Source: CAZVFX01 sp964626565 (GTDB lineage Bacteria; Myxococcota_A; UBA9042; CAIXZC01). From it: a DNA stretch of 64,000 nucleotides. This document shows, one piece after another, positions 43,618 to 50,749 of the stretch. The notes under the pieces were generated by a model, which did no database searches, was not told where the DNA came from, and saw nothing but the letters and a program-made list of their open reading frames with translations. The stretch is from contig CAZVFX010000023.1 of NCBI GenBank assembly GCA_964626565.1, positions 8,201 to 72,200 of the forward strand, written 5' to 3'. How positions within the stretch are numbered: position 1 is the first letter of the stretch; every line of letters starts with the position of its first letter. A program made the position numbers and the translations under genes.

Positions 43618-45372
43618 ATGACCCCGGAATCGAATGACAGGATGGACGGCGAAGGGCAGGAACTACTGCAGGACTTCCGGTCTCTCTCGAGGGAACTGCT
43701 CCGCGGCGTGAACCGTGCGCGGCCCCGCGCCCGATTCCTGGCCGAAGCATCAGAGATGCTGCTCGACTTCTTCGGCTGCGACGAGGTCGAGCTAAGAGTC
43801 CGGGAGGCGAGACGGAATTGCACTCGTAGCCGGGCGACCCGGCGGCCTGAGCGGGATTTCTCCTATGCCGTCATCCATTGCGCCGCGGACGAGACCGCGG
43901 ATGTGCTCTGCGGCCTGGAGGGCGATTCGGCCCTGGAGACCATCTTCCGCACGGTGCTGGCGGGGGCGGCGCAGGAGAGCACCGACGGCTTTACCGAAAA
44001 CGGCAGCTTCTTCACCGGCGCTGTAAACACGCTGGAGGGAATCCGTCGAGAGCGAGAGTCAGGGGGGCGCACAGGTGCTTTGGGGCCGACGGGCGGCTAC
44101 CGTTCCCTCGCAGCAGTGCCCGTGACGATTGAAGACGAGAAGGCCGGGCTGTTGCTGCTCAAAAGCCTGGAGCCCGATTTCTTTGACCTCTCCGCCATCG
44201 GGCTGGCCGAGGGAACAGCAGAGATCCTCGGCATGAGCCTCGCCCACGGAAAAGCGCAGGCCGCACTCGGGGAGCGGGTCAAGGAACTTACCTGTTTGTA
44301 TGGCATCGCGCGGATCGTGGAAGAGCCGGGGATCGGCTTTGACGACATGTTCGACCGGATCGTCCACCTTCTTCCTCCGGGTTGGCAGTACCCGGAAGTC
44401 ACCGAGGCACGCCTGATTCTCGACGAACGGGAGCATGCCACCAGCGAGTTCAAGGATAGCTGGCAGGTGCAATCCGCAGACATTGTAGTCAAGGGGCAGC
44501 GGCGGGGGGTCGTGCAGGTGGCGTATTCCGAAATGAAGCAGCTCCTGGATGAAGGACCGTTCCTGACCGAAGAGCGCAATCTCATCGGCGCCATCTCCGC
44601 CCAGTTGGCCCACATTGTCGAGCGCAAAGAGGCGGAACAGGAGACGGAAAGGCTGCAGGTGCAGCTTCGTCACGCCGACCGGCTGGCGACCATCGGCCAG
44701 CTGGCCGCAGGGGTGGCCCATGAACTCAACGAGCCGCTGGGCGCGATTCTCGGCTTTGCCCAACTAGCGATGAAATGCCCTGGTCTGCCGCAGCAGGGCT
44801 CCGAGGATATCGACCGGATTATTGCGGCCTCCCTCCACGCGCGTCAGATTATCACCAAGTTGCTCCTCTTCGCCCGCCAGACCCCGTCCAAAAAGATAGA
44901 TGTCGACCTCGACGAGGTGGTTGAGGAGAGCCTCTTCTTCTTTGATGCCCGTTGCGCCAAGGAAGGTATTCGCATGGTGAGGAGCCTTGCTGGTGGATTG
45001 CCCATGATAGTTGCGGACGCCGCGCAACTCAGGCAGGTGACTACCAACCTTGTTGTCAACGCGATTCAAGCCATGCCTGAAACCGGTACCTTGACGGTGG
45101 CGACTCTGGCGGGCGACAAATCTGTCGAACTGGTTGTGGAGGACACGGGCACCGGCATGAGTGAGGAGGTACAAGAGAAGCTGTTTTTGCCCTTCTTCAC
45201 CACCAAAGACGTGAATCAGGGAACCGGACTGGGAATGGCGGTGGTGCACGGCATAGTCACGGCTCATGGCGGTTCAATCGAGGTGGAAACAGAGGAAGGG
45301 AAGGGCTCCCGGTTCCGGGTGAGATTTCCCGTGGCGGGCACTGGCCGCGGAGAGCAGGAGAAAGAAGGATGA
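43618..45372 (+). CDS. GAF-type sensor histidine kinase
   Basis: 584 residues, no transmembrane segment, so a cytoplasmic sensor. Two N-terminal GAF-like regions (about 20-215 and 220-350) precede a coiled coil and the HisKA domain with phospho-acceptor His in GVAHELNEPLGAILGFAQLA, then a HATPase domain with the N box NLVVNAIQAM, DTGTGM and GTGLGMAVVHG. NtrB-like kinase core. The stop overlaps the start of the response regulator gene by four bases (ATGA), so the two form one signalling pair. The ATG at 43618 was chosen over earlier TTG/GTG codons that overlap the preceding gene. Confidence 0.9.
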   Translation: MTPESNDRMDGEGQELLQDFRSLSRELLRGVNRARPRARFLAEASEMLLDFFGCDEVELRVREARRNCTRSRATRRPERDFSYAVIHCAADETADVLCGLEGDSALETIFRTVLAGAAQESTDGFTENGSFFTGAVNTLEGIRRERESGGRTGALGPTGGYRSLAAVPVTIEDEKAGLLLLKSLEPDFFDLSAIGLAEGTAEILGMSLAHGKAQAALGERVKELTCLYGIARIVEEPGIGFDDMFDRIVHLLPPGWQYPEVTEARLILDEREHATSEFKDSWQVQSADIVVKGQRRGVVQVAYSEMKQLLDEGPFLTEERNLIGAISAQLAHIVERKEAEQETERLQVQLRHADRLATIGQLAAGVAHELNEPLGAILGFAQLAMKCPGLPQQGSEDIDRIIAASLHARQIITKLLLFARQTPSKKIDVDLDEVVEESLFFFDARCAKEGIRMVRSLAGGLPMIVADAAQLRQVTTNLVVNAIQAMPETGTLTVATLAGDKSVELVVEDTGTGMSEEVQEKLFLPFFTTKDVNQGTGLGMAVVHGIVTAHGGSIEVETEEGKGSRFRVRFPVAGTGRGEQEKEG

Positions 45373-46706
45373 GCGAAGCACGCAGAGAGCGAATACTCGT
45401 TGTTGATGACAATGTCTCCACGGTAGAGGTGCTGCGTCGGAATCTCACTGCCGAAGGCTACTCGGTTCTCACCGCAGATAGCGTGCCGGCCGCAGTAGAG
45501 GTCTTGTCCGGAACTACGGTGGACCTCGTTGTAACCGACCTGAAGATGCCTAAGGTGAGCGGCCTTGACCTCATTCGCCATGTTCGGGAGAACTACAGGG
45601 ATACCGAAGTCATGATGATTACCGGCTTTGCCACAGTCAGCGGCGCGGTGGAGGCGATGAAGGTGGGCGCTCAGGAGTACCTGGCCAAACCTTTCACGGA
45701 CCAGGAACTGTTCCTCTCGGTGCGGCGGACCCTCGACAAGTTGAGTATCCGGAGAATGGCGAAAGAAGGGGAGATCGGTACCCCACACGAACGATACGGG
45801 ATGCTCGGCGCCTCGCCGGCCATGCGAGCAGTTTTCAAGGCGGTAGCCAAGGCGGCAGCCACCCCTGCTACGGTATTGCTCACCGGGGAAAGCGGCACCG
45901 GCAAGGAACTGGTGGCGCGGGCCATCCACTATTCAGGTCGGCGAGCTTCGCTGCCTTTTGTCCCCGTGAACTGCGGAGGCATCCCGGAGACCTTGCTCGA
46001 AAGCGAACTGTTCGGGCGCATGAAGGGGGCTTTCACCGGGGCAAACGAAACCCGTGCGGGGTTCTTCCAAACTGCGGATCGGGGCACCATGTTCTTGGAT
46101 GAAATCAGCGAGACCAGCCCCGCCATGCAGGTCAAACTACTGCGTGTCCTGCAGGACAAGGAGGTGTGCCTTGTCGGATCCACAAAGGCGCGCAAAGTAG
46201 ACGTGCGGATCATCGCCGCGACCAACCGGGACCTGGAGTCACATATGGCGAAAGGCGGATTCCGGGAGGACCTGTACTATCGGCTCAACGTCATCAACAT
46301 CCACCTTCCCCCCCTGCGAGAGCGGGGAGATGACGTCATGCTGCTGGTGCCCCACTTTGCCGCCCGGTTCGGCCGTGAACTCGGGGTCGAACCGCCCCAA
46401 TTCACCCCGCGTGCCATGGAGGTGCTCAGGGCCTACCTCTGGCCAGGAAACGTCCGCGAACTGGAGAACATGATCCAGCGGTTGGTGGCCATGGCCGATG
46501 GGGATCTAATCGATGTTCCCGATCTACCTCCGGGACTGCGCTTCTCGGCCGACCGACAGGTGCGGTTGGGCCGCACCCTGGTAGAGGTCGAAACTGAGCA
46601 CATCCGTCGGGTTCTGGAAAGCGTTGACGACAACAAGACGCGAGCTGCCGAAATTCTCGGCATCGACCGCAAGACCCTGCGCGAGAAGTTGAAACGGCTG
46701 CCCTGA
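45369..46706 (+). CDS. NtrC-family sigma-54-dependent response regulator
   Basis: 445 residues. Receiver domain 1-125 with phospho-Asp in VVTDLKMPKVSG and Lys in LAKPF; AAA+ domain about 145-375 with Walker A GESGTGKE, the sigma-54 contact loop GAFTGA, Walker B GTMFLDEI and R-finger region; Fis-type helix-turn-helix at 405-445 (NKTRAAEILGIDRKTLREKL). It should bind tandem upstream sites as a dimer and activate sigma-54 holoenzyme when phosphorylated by the neighbouring kinase. A perfect sigma-54 promoter and two tandem palindromes lie immediately downstream, in front of the iron-sulfur flavoprotein operon, its probable target. Confidence 0.95.
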   Translation: MSEARRERILVVDDNVSTVEVLRRNLTAEGYSVLTADSVPAAVEVLSGTTVDLVVTDLKMPKVSGLDLIRHVRENYRDTEVMMITGFATVSGAVEAMKVGAQEYLAKPFTDQELFLSVRRTLDKLSIRRMAKEGEIGTPHERYGMLGASPAMRAVFKAVAKAAATPATVLLTGESGTGKELVARAIHYSGRRASLPFVPVNCGGIPETLLESELFGRMKGAFTGANETRAGFFQTADRGTMFLDEISETSPAMQVKLLRVLQDKEVCLVGSTKARKVDVRIIAATNRDLESHMAKGGFREDLYYRLNVINIHLPPLRERGDDVMLLVPHFAARFGRELGVEPPQFTPRAMEVLRAYLWPGNVRELENMIQRLVAMADGDLIDVPDLPPGLRFSADRQVRLGRTLVEVETEHIRRVLESVDDNKTRAAEILGIDRKTLREKLKRLP

Positions 46707-46708
46707 CC

Positions 46709-46741
46709 GGGGCGTTTCGCCCCACCGGGGCGTTTCGCCCC
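46709..46741. promoter_or_regulatory. Two tandem palindromes, candidate enhancer (UAS) for the sigma-54 promoter
   Basis: GGGGCG-TTT-CGCCCC occurs at 46709-46723 and again at 46727-46741, centres 18 bp apart. Relative to the predicted start near 46851 the centres are at about -135 and -117, the usual zone for NtrC-type activator dimers. They directly follow the regulator gene. A terminator is an alternative, but there is no T tract. Confidence 0.6.
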
Positions 46742-46824
46742 GCCCGGGCCGCGTCTCAGGCATCTCGTCATTTCCCCTCGGCCCTTGACGACAAACACCG
46801 CCTCCTCCCTTGCCCTTCCGCACA

Positions 46825-46840
46825 TGGCACGATGGTTGCA
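46825..46840 (+). promoter_or_regulatory. Sigma-54 (-24/-12) promoter
   Basis: TGGCAC (46825-46830), five bases GATGG, TTGCA (46836-46840). This is a full match to the consensus TGGCAC-N5-TTGCW, with the GG and GC dinucleotides in the right register. The start should lie near 46851, about 35 bases before the first gene of the operon. Confidence 0.8.
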
Positions 46841-46885
46841 CCGCACTGCCCGGCGTTGAGACTGAGGCTATTCGTGGAGGGAGCC

Positions 46886-47194
46886 GTGAAAGACTCCTGG
46901 CAGAAGTACGCCGTAACCGCCAGCAAGGAGGACAAAACAGGGCTGTGCTCGAACTGCAATCACCGGCAGACATGTTGTTACCTGGAGCGGGCGAGCCAGC
47001 CGATCCTGCACTGCGAGGAGTTCTTTGCACATACGCCTGAAACAACGCGTTCGACCACTCAGGTCCGCACCCGCACAGACGGGGGCGGTGACGTCGACAA
47101 GTTCAACGGGCTGTGTGTGAACTGTGATTTTCGCTTGGACTGCAAGAACGCCGGCAAAGAAGGCGGCGTTTGGCATTGCGAGGAGTACGCATAA
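46886..47194 (+). CDS. Small protein with two CxxC...HCEE zinc- or cluster-binding repeats
   Basis: 102 residues from a GTG preceded by GGAGGGAG. Two homologous units: GLCSNCNHRQTCC to ILHCEEF, and GLCVNCDFRLDC to VWHCEEY. Each has CxxC, Cx5C and a terminal HCEE(F/Y), which fits a zinc ribbon or Fe-S site. Between them is a Thr/Arg-rich linker. It is the first gene after the sigma-54 promoter and 62 bases ahead of the NuoE/HydC-like gene. Small proteins of this kind turn up beside hydrogenase or NADH-oxidoreductase genes; an accessory or subunit role is inferred. Confidence 0.8.
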   Translation: MKDSWQKYAVTASKEDKTGLCSNCNHRQTCCYLERASQPILHCEEFFAHTPETTRSTTQVRTRTDGGGDVDKFNGLCVNCDFRLDCKNAGKEGGVWHCEEYA

Positions 47195-47256
47195 GTTATC
47201 GGGTTTCGTCCCCGCATTGGTGGCGGGGCTGACTGTTCGACTGGGGAGTTGATTCT

Positions 47257-48105
47257 ATGCGTGAAGACACCGTTCTTGAGATTTTATCGCGTGGGCGCGC
47301 TGAAAACAAAGGCCTGATGGCCATTCTGGGAGAAATCCAGGCGCAGTACAGCTACCTGCCGGAGGAAGCCCTGCGGCTGGTGGCCAACGAGACGGGGAGG
47401 TCGCTAGTTGACATCTACGGCGTCGCGACCTTCTACAAGTTGTTCAGCCTGAACCCTCGTGGCAAGCACCTGGTTTCGGTTTGCCTGGGCACCGCGTGTC
47501 ATGTCAGGAACGCGCCGGCCATTGTCGGGGAATTCGAGCGCCAGTTGGACATAAAGGCGGGAGAAACCACTGAAGACCAGGAATTCACTCTGGAAACGGT
47601 GAACTGCCTGGGAGCCTGTGCATTGGGCCCCATTGTGGTCGTCGATGGAACCTACTTCTCCAACGTCAAGCAGACTGAGGTGAAGAAGATCCTGAGGGCC
47701 GCCAAAAAGGGTCCGGATGCAACCGGCATCGCACAGGACAGCCGGATCTTCCCGGTGGAGGTGAGTTGTCCCCGGTGCAACCACAATCTTATGGATCCGG
47801 GGTACGCAGTGGATGGGCACCCTTCCATTCGGGTGACCACCTCCTTCGACGAGCGGCACGGTTGGCTGAGGCTGTCTTCTCTCTACGGCAGCTACAACGT
47901 TGTTTCAGAGTATGAGATACCGTGGAACACGGTTTCGCAGTTCTTCTGCCCCCACTGTCACGCTGAGCTGGCTGCGGCCAAGGATTGTACGCAATGCCAG
48001 GCTCCCATCGTGAGCATGATCGTTCGGGGCGGCGGGTTGTTGCAGATCTGCTCTCGGCGGGGATGCAGGAGCCATATGTTGGACCTTTCGGGAGTCAATT
48101 TGTGA
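47257..48105 (+). CDS. NuoE/HydC-like [2Fe-2S] subunit with C-terminal zinc-ribbon extension
   Basis: 282 residues. Residues 1-150 are a NuoE-type thioredoxin-like ferredoxin with the four cluster ligands Cys76, Cys81 (VCLGTACHVRNAP), Cys117 and Cys121 (NCLGACALGP). NuoE/HydC proteins usually end near 160-170; here about 115 extra residues carry CPRC, CPHC with CTQC, and CSRRGC sets, suggesting two zinc ribbons. It transfers electrons within the flavoprotein core with the next gene's product. Position second in the sigma-54 operon. Confidence 0.9.
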   Translation: MREDTVLEILSRGRAENKGLMAILGEIQAQYSYLPEEALRLVANETGRSLVDIYGVATFYKLFSLNPRGKHLVSVCLGTACHVRNAPAIVGEFERQLDIKAGETTEDQEFTLETVNCLGACALGPIVVVDGTYFSNVKQTEVKKILRAAKKGPDATGIAQDSRIFPVEVSCPRCNHNLMDPGYAVDGHPSIRVTTSFDERHGWLRLSSLYGSYNVVSEYEIPWNTVSQFFCPHCHAELAAAKDCTQCQAPIVSMIVRGGGLLQICSRRGCRSHMLDLSGVNL

Positions 48106-48172
48106 GCAGGAAAACGAATCGAATGTTGGTTGATTGCACGAGCAGGTGCCACTTGGACACGGGTAGCGGACA

Positions 48173-50026
48173 ATGAGAAGACGGACATCGACTGCTGAAG
48201 TGAGGAAGTTGCGTTCCCGGCTTTCCGCCGGCGTCAACAAAGACAAGATCAGGATCGTTGTTAGTGCCGGCACTTGCGGCCAGGCTAGCGGCGCTAATGA
48301 TCTGATTCGAGCCGTCAAGCGGGAAGTTCTTGCCAAGGGACTTTCCGACGAGGTGGGGCTACGGGTCACGGGGTGCCACGGTTTCTGTGAAATGGAGCCG
48401 TCGCTGCTGGTAGAACCCTTGCGGGCTTTCTACCCCCGGGTCGATCCGAAGTCGATCCCCGGCATCATTGAGGCCTCCATGGCCGGAGAGGTGATTGAAG
48501 ATCTGCTCTACTCCGACCCTGGCTCCGAAACGAAGTTGCCCACCATCGATGAGATGGGCTTCTTCGCCGGGCAGACCCGGTCACTGCTGGCGCAGAACGA
48601 ACAGGTGGATCCCATCCGCATCTACGACTACATCGTGGCGGGAGGGTATTCGGCGCTGTGCGATGTTCTGGACCGTGACGACCCGGCGTGGGTCGTAGAC
48701 CAGGTCAAGACCTCGGGGCTTAGAGGCCGCGGCGGTGCCGGCTTCCCCGCCGGACGAAAGTGGGAGTTTCTGGCGGCCCAGCACACCTACGAGGACAAGT
48801 TCCTCGTGTGCAACGCCGACGAAGGAGACCCGGGCGCATACATGGACAGAAGCCTGCTTGAAGGCAGCCCCCATTCTATTCTCGAGGGGATGATCATCGG
48901 GGCCTTCGCCACCGGGGCCAGCCAGGGAATCCTGTATGTCCGGGCTGAATACCCCCTGGCTATCAAGCATCTGCTTATCGCCATGCGTCAGGCGCGGCAA
49001 CTCGGGCTGCTCGGTGACGACATTCTGGGCACCGATTTTTGCTTTGACATTGAGCTTGTTCGGGGCGCCGGCGCGTTTGTCTGCGGTGAGGAAACAGCGT
49101 TGATCAAGTCCATTGAAGGCAAGATGGGTGAACCGCGCCAGCGCCCCCCTTACCCCGTTCAGCGGGGCATAAAGGGACAGCCGACGGCCATCAACAACGT
49201 GGAAACATGGGCCAACATTCCGCTGATGTTCCGCATGGGCGCCGACAACTTCGCAGAGACCGGGACCAAGGGGAACTCCGGTACCAAGGTGTTCAGCCTG
49301 GTTGGGAAGATTCGTAACACCGGACTGGTGGAAGTGCCCATGGGCGCAACCATCCGGCAGATGTTGTTCGATATCGGCGGCGGGCCTGTGGACGCAGGCA
49401 CCATCAAGGCGGTACAGACCGGTGGGCCCTCGGGAGGGTGCATCCCTTCCGACCTGTTTGATCTGCCCATTGACTATGACAGCCTCGCCGAAGTCGGCTC
49501 CATCATGGGGTCGGGTGGCATGATCGTCATGGACGAATCGACTTGCATGGTTGACGTGGCCAAGTACTTCATGAGCTTCCTCAAAGACGAATCCTGCGGC
49601 AAGTGTTTCACCTGCCGCAAGGGCACGCAACGAATGTATGAACTGCTTGAGGATATCTCCAACGGTGAGGGTGGGCTGGCCCAGATTGGCCTGCTCGAAG
49701 AGTTGGCCCTGGCCGTGAGGGACACCACTATGTGTCAGTTGGGGGGCACCGCTTCCAATCCGGTGCTCTCGACCTTGAAATACTTCAAGGATGAGTACCT
49801 GGAGCACATCAAGGATGGGCGCTGCCGGGCCGGCGTGTGCACCGGGCTCATCACATACAGCATTGATGAAACCAATTGTAATGGGTGCACCGCGTGCGTC
49901 AAGGCGTGCCCGGAAGGCGTCATTACCGGCGAGAAGAAGCAGTTGCATTTCATCGAAGCGGAAGGATGCATAAAGTGTGGCGCCTGTAAAGCAACCTGTA
50001 AATTCGATGCGATAAGAATCACCTAG
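48173..50026 (+). CDS. NuoF/HydB-like NADH-binding flavoprotein subunit
   Basis: 617 residues in the HydB/BfuB layout: N-terminal thioredoxin-like [2Fe-2S] domain (about 1-115, with GTCGQASGAND), NuoF core with the NADH/FMN sites GLRGRGGAGFPAGRKW and NADEGDPGAYMDRSLLEG, the [4Fe-4S] motif ESCGKCFTCRKGT, and a C-terminal 2x[4Fe-4S] ferredoxin domain (CNGCTACVKACPEG, CIKCGACKATC). Plain NuoF lacks both end domains; they are typical of electron-bifurcating hydrogenase-type enzymes that use NAD(H) and ferredoxin together. Only a weak ribosome binding site is visible, so coupling to the upstream gene is possible. Confidence 0.93.
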   Translation: MRRRTSTAEVRKLRSRLSAGVNKDKIRIVVSAGTCGQASGANDLIRAVKREVLAKGLSDEVGLRVTGCHGFCEMEPSLLVEPLRAFYPRVDPKSIPGIIEASMAGEVIEDLLYSDPGSETKLPTIDEMGFFAGQTRSLLAQNEQVDPIRIYDYIVAGGYSALCDVLDRDDPAWVVDQVKTSGLRGRGGAGFPAGRKWEFLAAQHTYEDKFLVCNADEGDPGAYMDRSLLEGSPHSILEGMIIGAFATGASQGILYVRAEYPLAIKHLLIAMRQARQLGLLGDDILGTDFCFDIELVRGAGAFVCGEETALIKSIEGKMGEPRQRPPYPVQRGIKGQPTAINNVETWANIPLMFRMGADNFAETGTKGNSGTKVFSLVGKIRNTGLVEVPMGATIRQMLFDIGGGPVDAGTIKAVQTGGPSGGCIPSDLFDLPIDYDSLAEVGSIMGSGGMIVMDESTCMVDVAKYFMSFLKDESCGKCFTCRKGTQRMYELLEDISNGEGGLAQIGLLEELALAVRDTTMCQLGGTASNPVLSTLKYFKDEYLEHIKDGRCRAGVCTGLITYSIDETNCNGCTACVKACPEGVITGEKKQLHFIEAEGCIKCGACKATCKFDAIRIT

Positions 50027-50057
50027 GCGAAGTGAGCTATCGGCAGGGGAAGATGCG

Positions 50058-50735
50058 ATGATTACTCTCGAAATAAACGGCCTGAGCGTAACAGTGGAAA
50101 AGGGGGCGACCGTACTGGAAGCAGCGACTTTCCTGGGGTTTCCCATTCCCACCCTTTGTCACATGGAAGGGCTGTCTCCCTATGGAGCATGCCGCCTGTG
50201 TGTGGTAGAGATCGGTGAAGGAGAGCGGGCCAAACTGGTCTCCTCCTGCACCTATCCCGCCGAAGAAGGCGCCAAGGTAAGAACCGCTTCGGCCCGGGTC
50301 GTCAGAGCGCGGCGGATGGTGCTGGAGTTGCTGTTGGCCTCTTGCCCCCAGTCCAAAGTGATTCAGGACCTGGCGTCGACTCACGATGTGCGGCAGCAGC
50401 GGTTCCGGCAGGAGCACGAGGACTGCATCCTGTGCGGGCTGTGCGTGCGTATGTGCGAGGAGCAGATGGTGGCCAAAGCCATCGGCTTCCGGGGTCGGGG
50501 AGAAACCAGAAGTATCGGTACGCCGTTCGACGTCAAGTCCGACGTCTGCCGCTTCTGCGGCGGGTGCAGCTATGTGTGCCCGGCCTGCCAGTTGCGTTGC
50601 ACTTTCACGGAGCCGGATGCCGCAGTTTGTGGGGGGTGTGCCAATATCGCCCCTCCCTGCGTGGAGAAGGAGCCGTTCGACGATATGATGTGCTATATGA
50701 AGCCATGTGTTGCTTGCGAAATATCTGAGGATTGA
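50058..50735 (+). CDS. NuoG N-terminus-like iron-sulfur subunit without catalytic domain
   Basis: 225 residues. A plant-type [2Fe-2S] domain uses Cys34, Cys45, Cys48 and Cys64 (CHMEGLSPYGACRLC). A His-containing [4Fe-4S] segment and a two-cluster ferredoxin region follow (CILCGLCVRMC and CRFCGGCSYVCPACQLRC), then a further cysteine-rich end (CGGCANIAPPC, CYMKPCVAC). It equals the front of HydA/NuoG but stops before any H-cluster or molybdopterin domain, so the catalytic partner must be a separate protein, most likely the FMN glutamate-synthase-domain protein encoded 14 bases downstream. Confidence 0.9.
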   Translation: MITLEINGLSVTVEKGATVLEAATFLGFPIPTLCHMEGLSPYGACRLCVVEIGEGERAKLVSSCTYPAEEGAKVRTASARVVRARRMVLELLLASCPQSKVIQDLASTHDVRQQRFRQEHEDCILCGLCVRMCEEQMVAKAIGFRGRGETRSIGTPFDVKSDVCRFCGGCSYVCPACQLRCTFTEPDAAVCGGCANIAPPCVEKEPFDDMMCYMKPCVACEISED

Positions 50736-50749
50736 TCAGGAGGTCCAGG

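Noticed and set aside
46709..46741. Rho-independent terminator after the response regulator
   Set aside because: Both stems are strong but no T tract follows, and the position fits enhancer sites better. Termination as a second role is not excluded.
48581..50152. 523-codon minus-strand frame opposite the HydB-like gene
   Set aside because: The plus-strand product has complete conserved motifs throughout; the minus frame has none.
50058..50735. [FeFe] hydrogenase HydA
   Set aside because: The protein stops after the NuoG-like ferredoxin part. No H-cluster motifs (L1-L3 cysteines) appear in it or in the following gene.
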